Below, in pieces: positions 11,690-22,100 of a stretch of 64,000 bases of DNA (position 1 is its first letter; the number at the start of each line of letters is the position of its first letter). The stretch covers positions 62,001 through 126,000 of the forward strand of contig JADJWQ010000006.1 in assembly GCA_016716265.1 (NCBI GenBank). The letters run 5' to 3'. The notes beneath the pieces are model-generated. The model was not told where the DNA came from, made no database searches, and saw only the letters and a list, made by a program, of their open reading frames with translations. Both the position numbers and the translations under genes were made by a program. The DNA comes from Planctomycetota bacterium. GTDB lineage: Bacteria > Planctomycetota > UBA1135 > UBA2386.

Positions 11690-12631
11690 ATGACGATGCG
11701 CACGCTGAACCACTTCGCGATCCTGTCCGCGTGGTTGCTCACCGTCGGGCTGACCGCGCAGGGCGACGCGCAGGTCCCGAACCGCGCTGCGGACGACGAC
11801 GGGGCCGGCCCCCCGGCCACCGCGGAGGGGCAACGGCGCGACCCGCTCGAGGAGTTCGCCAAGCGGGTGCAGGCCGCCCACCAGGTGCAGCCTCGCGCCA
11901 CGCCGGTCGACCGCTTCCGCGCCTCGATCGCGGTCGAGCCGGTCGACCCGCAGGCGCTCGGCGCCGGCGAGCGGGCGGTGCGCGGCGAGATCCGACTCGA
12001 GGTGTCGTTCATCATGCCGCGGCTGTTGCGCTACCGGATCGAGGGCGACGGCGAGACCGTCGAGGAGGGCCTCGACGAGCGCGGCGAGTGGCTGCGCATC
12101 GGCAACCAGCTCCACGACCTGCGGGGCCGTGACGCGGTCGAGTTCGCCGAGGACCGCGAGAACGTACGCCGCAACGTGCGCCTCGCCCGCCAGCTCTTGT
12201 CGTTCGTCGACCCGGCCGCCACGCTGCGGGCACTGACCGTCGAGCAGGGCCCTGAGCCGAGCCGGCTGCGGTTCGGCAAGGACAGCTGGGACGCGACCGT
12301 CGTCCAGGGCCGCCTGGAGGGCTACCCGTTCTACGTGCGTCAGAAGGACGCCGCACCGGCCCCGCAGGCGCGCCTGTCGCTGTGGTTCGGGGCGGACGAC
12401 CGCCTGCTGATGGTGCGCGCCGTGCCGCTCGACGCGGAGGGCACGGTCGCCGGCGATGCCGAGTGGGTGAAGCTCGAGGACTACGAGGCCAGCGGCGGCC
12501 TGCTCGTACCGCACGTGCTCCGGATCTACCAGGAGCGCGATCGCCCCCGCCCGGTCGCGAAGATCCGGCCGGAGAGCATCGAGTTCGCCGACGGCCTCGA
12601 CCCCAGGCTGCTGGCGCGGCCGGGGTCGTGA
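11690..12631 (+). CDS. Secreted protein of unknown function
   Basis: From the ATG at 11690 the product has 313 residues with an N-terminal signal peptide (hydrophobic core HFAILSAWLLTVGLTAQ). Alternative in-frame ATGs lie at 11678 and 11696; 11690 is chosen for the TATGCT hexamer 7 nt upstream. The mature part has an acidic/basic charged start, then mixed alpha/beta sequence ending in a segment with LWFGADDRLLMVRAVPL and a KLEDYEASGGLLVPHVLRIY motif. That pattern resembles outer-membrane lipoprotein-sorting-like or DUF-type sheets that report soluble sugar or lipid binding, but no family is certain. It precedes infA by 150 bp on the same strand. Confidence 0.6.
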   Translation: MTMRTLNHFAILSAWLLTVGLTAQGDAQVPNRAADDDGAGPPATAEGQRRDPLEEFAKRVQAAHQVQPRATPVDRFRASIAVEPVDPQALGAGERAVRGEIRLEVSFIMPRLLRYRIEGDGETVEEGLDERGEWLRIGNQLHDLRGRDAVEFAEDRENVRRNVRLARQLLSFVDPAATLRALTVEQGPEPSRLRFGKDSWDATVVQGRLEGYPFYVRQKDAAPAPQARLSLWFGADDRLLMVRAVPLDAEGTVAGDAEWVKLEDYEASGGLLVPHVLRIYQERDRPRPVAKIRPESIEFADGLDPRLLARPGS

Positions 12632-12781
12632 ACCCGGCGGCGTCCCGGCCTCGGCCCGGCGTCGTCCCGGCGTCGTCCCGGCAGTGGACAGCGCCCGACC
12701 GGCGCCCGATGATGGTCGCCCCTTCCACCCGGTGGGGTGCGCACGGTGCGCGCCTGCCGCCCTCTCTGCCACGGAGGACCC

Positions 12782-12997
12782 TTGGCGAAGGAAGAAGCGA
12801 TCACACTGCAGGGCAAGATCGTCGAGGCTCTGTCCGGCGCCCGTTTCCGCGTGCAGCTCGACAGCGGGCACATCCTGCTCGCTCACGTCTCCGGCAAGAT
12901 GCGCAAGCACTTCATCCGCATCCTGCCGGGCGACACGGTGACCGTCGAGGTGTCGCCGTACGACCTGACGCGCGGCCGGATCACGTACCGCAATTGA
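12782..12997 (+). CDS. infA: Translation initiation factor IF-1
   Basis: The product has 71 residues with the S1/OB-fold sequence of IF-1: [17 protein letters not shown], then [21 protein letters not shown] and the ending [11 protein letters not shown]. It binds the 30S A site with IF-2 and IF-3 during initiation. The start is the TTG at 12782 because GGAGGA lies 7 nt upstream and the length then matches the family (about 72 residues); an upstream in-frame start would add a non-homologous N-terminus. It converges on mutL with only 18 bp between stops. Confidence 0.93.
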   Translation: MAKEEAITLQGKIVEALSGARFRVQLDSGHILLAHVSGKMRKHFIRILPGDTVTVEVSPYDLTRGRITYRN

Positions 12998-13015
12998 GCG
13001 CGGCGGGCCGCGGCC

Positions 13016-14845
13016 TCAGACGCGCCGCTTGAAGAAGCGCTCGAGCTCGGCGCCGGTGAAGGTCAGCACCGTCGGTCGCCCGTGCGGGCAGTTGTGCGCG
13101 TGCTCGCAGCGGGCGGCCTCGCGCAGGAGCGCGCGCACCTCGGCATCGTCCAGGCGATCGCCCGCCATCACCGACGAGCGGCACGCCATGCTGTGGAAGC
13201 GCTCGACGACCGCCTCGCGCGCGCGCGGCCTTGCGTCGGCGTCGGGCTCGCCCACGGGGCCGCAGGCCGCGTCGCCGTCGAGCAGCGCGCGGAGCAGCGC
13301 CGCCGGGCGCGCGCGGGTGAGCACGGCCGGGATGCCCTGGATCGCGACCGCGGCACCGCCGAAGTCCTCGACGACGAAACCCTCCGCCGCGAGCACCTCG
13401 CCCTGGTCGAGCAACCAGGCCTTGTCGGCCGCGCCGACCTCGACGATCTCCGGGGTGAGCAGCCGCTGCACGAGCGTCGCGCCCCGCTCGTCGTGCCGGC
13501 GACGCAGCCGTTCGAACGTCACCCGCTCGTGCAACGCGTGCTGGTCGACGACGACGAGGCCGGCCGGGGTCGCGAACACGAGATAGCAGCCGAGCGCCTG
13601 CACGAAGGGCTGGCCGGCGAGCCCGCCGAGCAACGCGTCCGGCGCCGGCTCCGCGCCGGCCTCGCGCACGCCAGCCGCCGTGTGCGGACCGCGATCCGCG
13701 GCACCGACCGCGCGCAACCCCGACGGCAGCGGCGACGACCCGCCGCCGCTCGTGCGCTCGGCGCGGCCGAACAGGTCGGGCGGCAGCGGCGGCAGCCCGA
13801 CGATCGCGCGCGGCTTGTCGCCGCCGACCCCGACCGCACCGGCACCGGCGCGCGGCGCCGCGCCACTGCCGCGCAGCGCGGCGCGCGTCGCCTCGAACAG
13901 CAGGCCGCTGACGCGCCGTCCGTCGAGGAAGCGCACCTCGGCCTTCTGCGGATGGACGTTGACGTCGACCTCGTCGGGCGGCATCGCGAGCAGCAGGAAG
14001 TGCACCGGCTGCACGGCGCCCATCAAATGCTCGCGGTAGGCCTGCCGCACCGCCTGCAGCGCGGAGCGGTCGCGCGCGAGTCGACCGTTGACGTACAGCA
14101 GCGCGAGCGTGGCGTCGCGGCGCGCGAGCTCCGGTCGGCCGGCGAGCCCCTCGACGCGCAGCGAGCCCTGCCCGAGCTCGACGTCGACGAGCTGCTCGGC
14201 GAGCGCATTGCCGAACGCGCGACCGACCCGCTCGCGCAGCGTCTCACCGGCCGGGAGGCGCAGCAGCTCGCGCCCGTCGGCGCGCAGCGTGAAGTCGACG
14301 TCGAGGCGCGCCAATGCGAGGCGCGCGAGCAGCTCCTGCACCCGCGCCCGCTCGGCGCGCGCGGTCTTGAGGAACCGGCGCCGGGCCGGCGTGTTGTGGA
14401 ACAGGTCGCGCACCTCGACGCGCGTGCCGGGCGGCGACGCCGCGGGCCGCACGTCGCCGGTCCGGCCACCGTCGCAGTGGACCTCGTGCCCGCCGCCGGC
14501 ATCGTGCCGGCGCGAGCGGATCGTGGCGCGCGACACCGAGCCGATCGACGCGAGCGCCTCGCCGCGGAAGCCGAGGCTGGCGACGTGGTCGAGATCGGCG
14601 AGCTGCGCGAGCTTGCTGGTCGCATGGCTGACGAACGCGAGCCCGAGGTCGGCCGGCGTGAACCCGGCGCCATCGTCGACCACGACGATCGCCTCGCGCC
14701 CACCGTCGTCGAGCGCGACGTCGATGCGGGTCGCGCCGGCGTCGAGGCTGTTCTCGACGAGCTCCTTGACGACCGAGAACGGCCGCTCGACGACCTCGCC
14801 CGCGGCGATCTGGTTGACGACCTCCGGCGGGAGCACGCGGATCAC
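13016..14845 (-). CDS. mutL: DNA mismatch repair protein MutL (endonuclease type)
   Basis: The product has 609 residues. The GHKL ATPase domain is complete (NQIAAGEVVERP, ELVENSLDAGAT, DDGAGF, SLGFRGEALASI). The C-terminal dimerisation domain has the endonuclease motif DQHALHERVTFE (DQHAx2Ex4E), plus ACRSSVMAGD and CPHGRPT zinc-site motifs, so it should nick DNA itself as in organisms without MutH. A Pro/Gly-rich linker (about residues 330-400) separates the two. The start is GTG at 14845, overlapping the holA TGA by 4 nt. Confidence 0.95.
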   Translation of the reverse strand: MIRVLPPEVVNQIAAGEVVERPFSVVKELVENSLDAGATRIDVALDDGGREAIVVVDDGAGFTPADLGLAFVSHATSKLAQLADLDHVASLGFRGEALASIGSVSRATIRSRRHDAGGGHEVHCDGGRTGDVRPAASPPGTRVEVRDLFHNTPARRRFLKTARAERARVQELLARLALARLDVDFTLRADGRELLRLPAGETLRERVGRAFGNALAEQLVDVELGQGSLRVEGLAGRPELARRDATLALLYVNGRLARDRSALQAVRQAYREHLMGAVQPVHFLLLAMPPDEVDVNVHPQKAEVRFLDGRRVSGLLFEATRAALRGSGAAPRAGAGAVGVGGDKPRAIVGLPPLPPDLFGRAERTSGGGSSPLPSGLRAVGAADRGPHTAAGVREAGAEPAPDALLGGLAGQPFVQALGCYLVFATPAGLVVVDQHALHERVTFERLRRRHDERGATLVQRLLTPEIVEVGAADKAWLLDQGEVLAAEGFVVEDFGGAAVAIQGIPAVLTRARPAALLRALLDGDAACGPVGEPDADARPRAREAVVERFHSMACRSSVMAGDRLDDAEVRALLREAARCEHAHNCPHGRPTVLTFTGAELERFFKRRV

Positions 14846-15957
14846 GGCCGCCGTCTCCCGCCGCCGCCCGTCGGCACGGCACCGCCCTGCCCCGCGAAGT
14901 AGCGCATCAGGAAACGGTCGAGGATCCAGCGCGGCTCCTCGCCGGAGCTCCGCAGCTCGCGCTGCGCGCGCAGCAGGAGCCGCTGACCGTGCCGCAGCCG
15001 CGCGGCCGGGTTCTGCTCGATCTGCGCCCGGAACCGCTCGGTGAACGCCCGCACGCCGACCCGTCCGGGGACGTCCTCCGCGCGCACCCCGGAGTCGAGC
15101 AACCGCCGCCCGGCGTGCGCCTGCGAGAACGCCTGCCACAGCCAGCTCGCGACGAACGGGAACACACCGCCCGCCTCCATGCCGGCGCCGTCCTTGGTCC
15201 GCACGCCGCGCTCGAACATCGCGTCGAGCGAGCGCATCGCACGCGCGCGGTCGCCGGCCAGCACCGCCTCGGCGAGCTCGAACGGAGTCGACTCGAACCC
15301 GACGTGCAGCGCGCTGCGCAGGTCGTCCGGGCCGAGCGTGCGGCGCGGGTCGCCGACCGCGTCGCGCAGCCGCGCGAGCTCGGCGACCAGCTCGGCGGGA
15401 TCCGTGCCGACCGTCGACTGCACCAGGAACGCGGCCTCCGGCGTGATCCGGAGGCCCAGCGTGCGCGCACGACTCTCGATGAACCGGCACAGCTCGGCCT
15501 CGAGCGGGCTGCGCGAGCGGTCGTAGGGCTCGGCGTACAGGTCGCGGAACTCGAACCACTGCGCGAGCTCGGCGAGCGTCTTCGCGAGCTTCGTGCGGCG
15601 GTCGAGCTTCGTCAGCTCGAGCACGAGGCCGCAGCCGGGCGCGATCCGCGGCAGCCGCGCGGCGAGCTCGGCGCCGTGTGCGTCGAGCCACTTCTCCGCC
15701 CGCCGCACCAGCACCCAGCTCCCCGATCCGAACAGGCCGCCGCCGAGCAGGTCGTCGAGCTCGCGGCCGTCGCCCGCCTCGCTGCCGTCGACGCGGCGCA
15801 GCTCGGCGTCCGCCGGCAGCGCCGCGACGACGAGCTCGAACGCCTCGTCCCGGAAGAAGCGCGACGCGCCGCCGAGCACGACGACCTGCGGCAGTGGCTC
15901 GGCCTTCAGCGCCGCTTCGAGGCGCTTGATCTCACGATCGGGACTCGGGGTGGCCAT
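14842..15957 (-). CDS. holA: DNA polymerase III subunit delta
   Basis: The product has 371 residues with the HolA pattern: the N-terminal AAA-like fold (VVVLGGASRFFRDEAFELV), a middle section with ELTKLDRRTKLAKTLAE, and the helical C-terminal collar (ASWLWQAF, LLLRAQRELRSSGEEPRWILDRFLM). Delta opens the beta clamp within the clamp loader. It overlaps mutL by 4 nt downstream and follows ubiA by 39 bp upstream, consistent with one operon. Confidence 0.85.
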   Translation of the reverse strand: MATPSPDREIKRLEAALKAEPLPQVVVLGGASRFFRDEAFELVVAALPADAELRRVDGSEAGDGRELDDLLGGGLFGSGSWVLVRRAEKWLDAHGAELAARLPRIAPGCGLVLELTKLDRRTKLAKTLAELAQWFEFRDLYAEPYDRSRSPLEAELCRFIESRARTLGLRITPEAAFLVQSTVGTDPAELVAELARLRDAVGDPRRTLGPDDLRSALHVGFESTPFELAEAVLAGDRARAMRSLDAMFERGVRTKDGAGMEAGGVFPFVASWLWQAFSQAHAGRRLLDSGVRAEDVPGRVGVRAFTERFRAQIEQNPAARLRHGQRLLLRAQRELRSSGEEPRWILDRFLMRYFAGQGGAVPTGGGGRRRP

Positions 15958-15996
15958 CGGACTCCGGCGGGCGGCCGCGCTGGGCGGCGCGGGGAC

Positions 15997-16884
15997 TCAC
16001 CCAAGGTAGACGTCGGCGGCGACGAAGCCGAGCATCGCGAGTCCGACGACCCCGTTCATCGTGAAGAACGCCAGGTCGATGCGGTCGAGATCGTCGGGCC
16101 GCACCAGACGGTGCTCGACGATCAGCAGCGCGGCGACGCAACCGACGCCGGCCAGGTGGATCGCGCCGAGCCCGGCCAGCGGTCCGAACGCCGCGAAGCC
16201 GAGGATCGCGAGGGCATGGAAGCCGCGCGCCAGCGCGAGGGCACGCGCGCGACCGAGCCGCGCCGGGATGGAGCGCAGTCCGTGCGCGCGGTCGAACGCG
16301 TCGTCCTGGCACGCGTACAGCACGTCGAACCCGGCGACCCACAGCGCGACGCCGGCGCCGAGCACGGCCGGCGCCAACAGGTCGGCCGTGAACACGCCGC
16401 GCACCGCGAGCCACGCCGCCGGCGCCGCGAGGCCGAGGGCCGTGCCGAGCCACAGGTGTGCCAGCGCCGTGAAGCGCTTCGCGTGGCTGTAGCCGAGCAG
16501 CCACGCGAGGGTCGGCACCGACAGCAGCAGGCAGGCGGGACCGAGCGCCCACGCCGCGGCGACGAAGCCGAGCGAGCTGAGCGCGACGAACGCGAGCACG
16601 CGCCGGGGCGCAAGCACGCCCGCCGGGATCTCGCGGTGGCGGGTGCGCGGGTTCAGCGCGTCGACGTCGCGGTCGGCCCAGCGGTTGTACGCCATCGCCG
16701 CGGAGCGCGCGCAGACCATCGCGACGAGCACGAGCAGCAGCACGCGCGGCGACGGACGCCCATCGCTGGCGACCAGCAGCGCTGCCAGGGCGAACGGCAG
16801 CGCGAAGACGGTGTGCGCGAAGCGGATCAGCGACAGCCAGGAACGGACGCCGGTGCGTCGCGGACCGCTGGCGGCGTCAGTCAT
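15997..16884 (-). CDS. UbiA-family prenyltransferase (quinone biosynthesis, UbiA/MqnP-like)
   Basis: The product has 295 residues and about eight or nine membrane helices. Both Asp-rich prenyl-diphosphate/Mg motifs are present: NRWADRDVD and, in the second half, YACQDDAFDRAHG. The family transfers a polyprenyl chain to an aromatic ring. Immediate linkage to UbiX (8-nt overlap) and UbiE/MenG three genes upstream argues for menaquinone or ubiquinone synthesis; in the futalosine route the UbiA homologue is MqnP. Which quinone is made cannot be decided from this window. Confidence 0.88.
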   Translation of the reverse strand: MTDAASGPRRTGVRSWLSLIRFAHTVFALPFALAALLVASDGRPSPRVLLLVLVAMVCARSAAMAYNRWADRDVDALNPRTRHREIPAGVLAPRRVLAFVALSSLGFVAAAWALGPACLLLSVPTLAWLLGYSHAKRFTALAHLWLGTALGLAAPAAWLAVRGVFTADLLAPAVLGAGVALWVAGFDVLYACQDDAFDRAHGLRSIPARLGRARALALARGFHALAILGFAAFGPLAGLGAIHLAGVGCVAALLIVEHRLVRPDDLDRIDLAFFTMNGVVGLAMLGFVAADVYLG

Positions 16885-17545
16885 CGACGATCACCTCGCC
16901 CTCGTTCCACGGGCTGCCGTCGCCACCGGTCGCGGGAGTGTGCCAGCGCTCGACGAGATCGTGGTCGACGCCGAGCTTGTCGAGGATCCGCGCGACGACG
17001 AAGTCGACGAGCTGCGCGACGGTCGTCGGGCGGTGGTAGAAGCCGGGCATCGCCGGCAGCACCACCGCGCCCGCTTCGACGAGCGCCAGCATGTTGCGCA
17101 GGTGGATCGCCGACAGCGGCGTCTCGCGCGGCACGACGATCAGCCGTCGCCCCTCCTTCAGCGCGACGTCGGCAGCGCGCTCCAGGAGGTTGGTCGAGAA
17201 GCCGTGCGCGACGCGGGCGACCGTGCCCATGCTGCAGGGGCACAGCACGACGCCATCGATGCGGGCGCTGCCACTCGCGGGCGTCGACTCGACCGCGGCG
17301 AGGTCGTGCACGACGAGCCGGTCGCGCAGCGGCGGCGGCGCGAGGTGCCGGGCGCCGACCGTCTCGCCGGGCCCGACGACCCCGGTCTCGAATTGCAGCA
17401 CGCGACGTCCCGCATCGCTGACGACGACCTCGACGCGCGCGCCGGCCCGCAGCAGCACCTCGATCAGGCGCAGCGCGTACGGAGCACCGGAGCCGCCGGA
17501 GATACCGACCACGAAGGTGCGGGGAGGGGCCGCTGCGTCAGCCAT
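16877..17545 (-). CDS. ubiX: Flavin prenyltransferase UbiX
   Basis: The product has 222 residues. The FMN-binding start VVGISGGSGAPYALRLIE and later CPCSMGTVARVAHG, VPRETPLSAIHLRNML and PAMPGFYHRP are UbiX hallmarks. The enzyme makes prenylated FMN, the cofactor for UbiD-type decarboxylases. It has a C-terminal tail of about 25 residues beyond the usual end. It overlaps ubiA by 8 nt and the CPBP gene by 8 nt, so the three are tightly coupled. No ubiD partner is in the window. Confidence 0.93.
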   Translation of the reverse strand: MADAAAPPRTFVVGISGGSGAPYALRLIEVLLRAGARVEVVVSDAGRRVLQFETGVVGPGETVGARHLAPPPLRDRLVVHDLAAVESTPASGSARIDGVVLCPCSMGTVARVAHGFSTNLLERAADVALKEGRRLIVVPRETPLSAIHLRNMLALVEAGAVVLPAMPGFYHRPTTVAQLVDFVVARILDKLGVDHDLVERWHTPATGGDGSPWNEGEVIVDD

Positions 17546-18305
17546 GGGTCAGGTAGTAGTGCAGGTCGTAGATCGCGTGCGTGTAGACCACGACACCGAA
17601 TCCGCGAAGCACGAACAGCAGACCGAGCACCATGCCGGCGACCGCGCGGAAGGCGAACACGTCGACGACGAACGGCTCGCCACCGCCGCCGAGGTGGTGG
17701 AACGCCGAGAACCCGAGCGCGCTCAGCAGCACGGCGACCGCGACGCCGGTCGCCGACGACAGGCCGAGCCGCTTCGACAACCGCGCGAGCGGCAACGCGA
17801 GCAGCGACAGGATCAGCAGCCGGAACACCGCCTCCTCGTAGATGCCGGCGCCGAGCGAGCCGATCAGGTCGCTCGCGAGCGTCGGGTCGATCGCCAGCAC
17901 GATCCGTCGCTCGAGCAGGAACAGCGTCAGCACCTGCGCGACCGGCCCGAGGATCAGCCCGTAGGCCGCCCCTTCGATCGCGGCGACCAGCGCGACCCGC
18001 ACCCACGGCACGCGCCGCACCAGCACGTGGATCGCGGCGGCGAGGAACACCGCGCCGAGCACGACCTTCAGCACGACGAGCGCGTGCGGTCCGAGCAGTC
18101 GCAGCGAGTCGGTGACGAGCGCCTCGGCGCCGTTGCGCTCGTGCGGCGCCAGCGTCAGGCGCAGCGCCTCGTAGCACAGCCACAGCGGTGCGACCGCCAG
18201 CAGCGACACCGACGGATCGCGCGACCAGTGCAGGTAGCCCTCGGCAGGGCGCGGCGGCGGCGCGTGCGTGCGGTCCGAGGTCGTGCGAAGCCGGACACGG
18301 CGCAT
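17538..18305 (-). CDS. CPBP family intramembrane metalloprotease
   Basis: The product has 255 residues with six to eight membrane helices. The CPBP (CAAX protease/bacteriocin-processing, ABI) motifs are visible: EExxxR in YEEAVFRLL, FxxxH in FSAFHHLGG, and a C-terminal YTHAIYDLHYY. The family cleaves substrates within the membrane. It sits between ubiE and ubiX with an 8-nt overlap to ubiX and a 3-nt gap to ubiE, an unusual place for a protease; its substrate is unknown. Confidence 0.85.
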   Translation of the reverse strand: MRRVRLRTTSDRTHAPPPRPAEGYLHWSRDPSVSLLAVAPLWLCYEALRLTLAPHERNGAEALVTDSLRLLGPHALVVLKVVLGAVFLAAAIHVLVRRVPWVRVALVAAIEGAAYGLILGPVAQVLTLFLLERRIVLAIDPTLASDLIGSLGAGIYEEAVFRLLILSLLALPLARLSKRLGLSSATGVAVAVLLSALGFSAFHHLGGGGEPFVVDVFAFRAVAGMVLGLLFVLRGFGVVVYTHAIYDLHYYLTHG

Positions 18306-18308
18306 CGC

Positions 18309-19034
18309 TCAGCCCACCGCGATCCGGGCCCCCGCGCTCGCGACGCGGGGCTTCTCCGCCAGGTAGAGCGCCGCGATCCCGCCGCTGAGGATCTTCAGCC
18401 GCGGCGCCACCAGACCGGCGTCCGTCATCATCGCGAGGAACTCGTCGCGCTCGGGGAAGCGCATCACCGAGTCCTGCAGGTAGTGGTAGGCGCCCTCGCG
18501 ATCACCCGAGATCCAGCTGCCGAGCCGCGGCAGGATCCGCCGGAAGTAGAACAGGTACAGGCGCCGCACCAGCGGCGCGCGCGGCCGGCAGAACTCGAGC
18601 ACCAGCGCGCGACCGCCGGGGCGCAGCACCCGCGCCATCTCGCGCAGACCGGCGCGCGGATCGGCGACGTTGCGGATGCCGAACGCGACCGTCACCAGAT
18701 CGAACTGCTCGTCGTCGAACGGCAGCGCGAGGGTGTCGGCCGCGAGGAAGCGCGGCGCCCCCGCGCGGCCCGCGGCCTTGCGGACCGCGTGCACCAGCAT
18801 CTCGCCGCAGAAATCGGCGCCGGTGACGCGGCCGCCGGCGCGCGCGAACGCGAACGCGAGGTCGCCGGTGCCGGAGCACACGTCCAGGACGTCCTCGCCC
18901 GGCTGCAGGGCGGCGAAGCGGACCGCCTGCCGCCGCCACAGTCGATCGACGCCGAGCGACAGCAGGTGGTTGGCGCGGTCGTAGCGCCGCGCCACGCGCG
19001 CGAACATCCTGCGGATCGTCAGGCTCTCGGGCAT
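18309..19034 (-). CDS. ubiE: Demethylmenaquinone/ubiquinone C-methyltransferase UbiE/MenG
   Basis: The product has 241 residues and is a class I SAM methyltransferase with the UbiE signatures: MFARVARRYDRANHLLSLGVDRLWRR at the start, VLDVCSGTGDLAFAFA (SAM motif I), FGIRNVADPRAGLREMARVLRPGG, and SVMRFPERDEFLAMMTDAG. It performs the C-methylation step of menaquinone or ubiquinone synthesis. It is the first gene of the quinone-type operon; the preceding lipoprotein gene ends 91 bp upstream. Confidence 0.93.
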   Translation of the reverse strand: MPESLTIRRMFARVARRYDRANHLLSLGVDRLWRRQAVRFAALQPGEDVLDVCSGTGDLAFAFARAGGRVTGADFCGEMLVHAVRKAAGRAGAPRFLAADTLALPFDDEQFDLVTVAFGIRNVADPRAGLREMARVLRPGGRALVLEFCRPRAPLVRRLYLFYFRRILPRLGSWISGDREGAYHYLQDSVMRFPERDEFLAMMTDAGLVAPRLKILSGGIAALYLAEKPRVASAGARIAVG

Positions 19035-19125
19035 GCGCGGCGAGTGGGCCGACCGGCACGGCGGGGCAAGGTCGCGTCCCGCTGCGCGCCGGCGCGCTGC
19101 GGGACGCGCGGGCCGACCGCGGGCG

Positions 19126-22100
19126 TCACTGCTTCCAGTAGCCCGACAGCGACGCCACGCCCGGGATGCTGATCGTCGTGACCTTCCCGCGCGTGACGAG
19201 GTCGAACACGTCGACCGCGCCGACGTCGCTGAGCGCGACGAACAGGAACCGTGCGGTCATCGGCAGCACCGGATTGCCGTTCGCGTCGATCAGCACGGCA
19301 CCCTTCGACGAGTGACCGAGGATCGAGCGGCCGATCAGGTTGTTGAAGGTCGTGTTCTGGTTGATGAACCAACCGTTGTTGAACATCTCGTCCACGCAGA
19401 CGTCGACCGGCGAGTTGCCGGACAGGCGCTGGTTGCCGGGGACGGTCGGATCGGAGCCGCCGATCGTCGACACGACGCTCCACTCCTTCTGGCGGAAGGT
19501 CGGCGGCAGGATGAAGCCACCGCTGTTCTGCTGCGTCGGCAGCGGGCCCCGCGGGGTGGCCGTCAGGTCCACCCGCGACACGACGCCGACGCCGGCCTCG
19601 TCGACGTGCGTGATCCAGAAGCCGCTGAGGCCGGCCTGGTAGTCGAGCCGCACGCGCGTGCCGCGCCGGAACACGATGCCGACGTCGCCGATCAGGTCGT
19701 TGAAGCCGGTGCCGTTGACGCCCTCCGGCCCGGACTCGAACACCGACACCGTGCCGTTCGTGTTCAGCACGTAGGCGTAGTAGACGCCGCTGGTGTTGCC
19801 GGTGAACTGGTAGCGCTGTGTGACCGCGATGTCGATCGGCCCGTTGAGGCCGCCCGACACGGTCTTCTGCAGCGTGAAGTCGCGTCCCGACAACACGGTC
19901 AGCGAGTCGGCGTCGCGGCTCACCGTGATGAGTGCCTCGCCGTCCGGCTGCCACTTGATCGACGACGGGCTGTTCGGCAACCGCGTCTCGGCGACGACCG
20001 TCAGGAAGCCGGCGCTGCGCGGGTCGGTGTTGACGAAGCTGACGCTCGAGCTCGAGAAGTTGGCGACCGCGAGCACGCCCAGCGTCGGCGACATGGTGAT
20101 CGCCACCGGGTCGCTGAAGCGCAGCGAGTCCAGCACCGTGAAGCGGTTGCTGTTGACGACCAGCACCTGTCGGTTCTCGCGATCGAGGATGAACAGGAAG
20201 TGGCCGACCTGCTGGCGCGCCGTGTACGGGCAGAACATCGGCGGCGGCGGCGGCGGGCTCGGCGCCGGCTGCGGACCGGTGAAGAAGCCGTCGATCGCGT
20301 GCTGGTAGTAGCCCTGGATCGTGCCGGAGGTCAGCTGGCTGACCGGCGACGCGACGCACGAAGGAACGACGGCCAGCACCGGCGGCGGCGGCGGCGGCGG
20401 ACCGTTCGTCGAGATGACCGTCGGCTCTTCGCCGAAGATCAGCCGCGACAGGTTCGGTGGCGGGAAGATCAGCTTCGGCGGGTTCGGGTGTGGCGGGACC
20501 GTCACGCAGTTGCCGATCGTCACCGCGCCCGAATTCGGGTTCACCTGGTTCTGGCCGCCCGCATACACGTTGACGTTCGAGTTGTTGTAGATCAGGTCGA
20601 GCGGCGGCCCGACGTGGATGTCGGTGACGCGGCCGACCAACGGCGCCTGCAGCAGCCGCGTGTTGCCGCGCGTGTCCTCGACCAGCGTCAGCGCACCGTT
20701 CGAGCCGGCGTCGAGCGGCGTCAGGCCGACCGCGAGCGACGGCAGCACGCCCGGCTGACCGATGTTCGGGTTCCGCGCGTAGTTCGTGTCGCCCGGCGAC
20801 TTGGTCGGCCGACCGGTGATCGGGTCGGGATCGAGACCGTTGGTGCCCTGACCGAAGCCGTTGAGGTCGATCACCGACACGCCGGGCACGGCACCGCCGA
20901 TGCCGACGTAGATCGCGTCGGGGCAGACCGGCGCATTGACGATGCCGGGGCCGTCACCGGTGCGGTAGGTCGTGCTGATGTTGTTGCCCAGCTCGTCGCC
21001 GGTCAGGCCGTGGATCGACGTCGCATTGACGTTGACCTGCACCAGCGTGTCGCCGGGCAGGTTGTAGGCCGGCGTGACGATGTAGTTGCAGAAGTCGCCG
21101 TAGCTGACCGGGTCGGCGTAGTAGGTCACCGAGAAGGTCTGCGCCGAGGCGGTGACGTTCAGGCTGACGCCACCCGGCTGCGGGGTCCGGTTCGTCCGCG
21201 AGAACAGGCGGCCGACGTCCCACGGCTGCACCGGCTTGTTGAACTCGATGCGGATCGGCAGCGTCGGATCGACGTTGCTCTGGCCGTTGCCCGGCGTGAT
21301 GCGCGGATTGGTGGTGAAGCCGAGCACGTCCGGCGGATTCGGGTCCGTGCCGACCGTCGTCGCGGTGCACACCTCGCCCTGCAGCACCCGACCGTTCGTG
21401 TTGCGTACCGCGTTCGTCACGATGACGCGGATCAGCACGTCGCGGCTCTGCGGGTCGAAGGTCTCGAAGGTGTCGAGGTCGCCGTCGCTGTCCGCGACGA
21501 ACACGAACGACTTCGGGCTCACCAGCTCGGCGTCGTTCGAGAAGCCGCGGGGGAAGCCGCTGGCGTCGGGATCCAGGATCTCGATGCTGCCGTTCGCGTC
21601 GAGGTCGACCGCCTGCACCTGCTCCAGCACGCCCTGGCGGTTGAAGTAGGTGCGCCCGCCGACGAAGCCCCGACCGCGCAGCACCGTCGTCTGCTCGGTG
21701 TTCGGGTCGTAGGCGAGCACCGAGATCGCGGTGGTCAGGCCTGAGTTCGTCGTCGAGTTCGCCAGCAGGCCGCTGAGGATCGACTCGACCTGCAGCTTGT
21801 GCGTGAACCGGATCAGCAGGAACTGGTTGCCCGGCGAGCCGCTCGGCAGGATCGCCTCGTCGGGGAACGTCGCGACCGGCAGCAGCCCGTTGTCCTCGGT
21901 CAGGTTGCGCTCCAGGATGTCGCGCGACTCGACGTTGACGATCTGGCTGGTCGGCAGCCCGACGCTGTTGAGGACGCGCATCCGGTACGGGTAGACCTGA
22001 CCCTGGCCGGTCGAGATCTGGGCGACCAGGAAGTCGCCGCGGTTGTCCGGATCGCTCGCACCGCCACCGCAGGCGGCGAGCATCAGCAGCAGAGCGGGGA

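Noticed and set aside
12998..13015. Shared terminator between the convergent infA and mutL
   Set aside because: Only a 4-bp GCGG/CCGC stem fits in the 18-bp gap and there is no T tract.
13016..15691. Long open frames antisense to or overlapping real genes (for example the upstream part of the mutL frame, and 30500-33115 minus)
   Set aside because: Very GC-rich DNA has few stops; these frames give Arg/Ala-rich products without recognisable domains and sit over well-supported genes.
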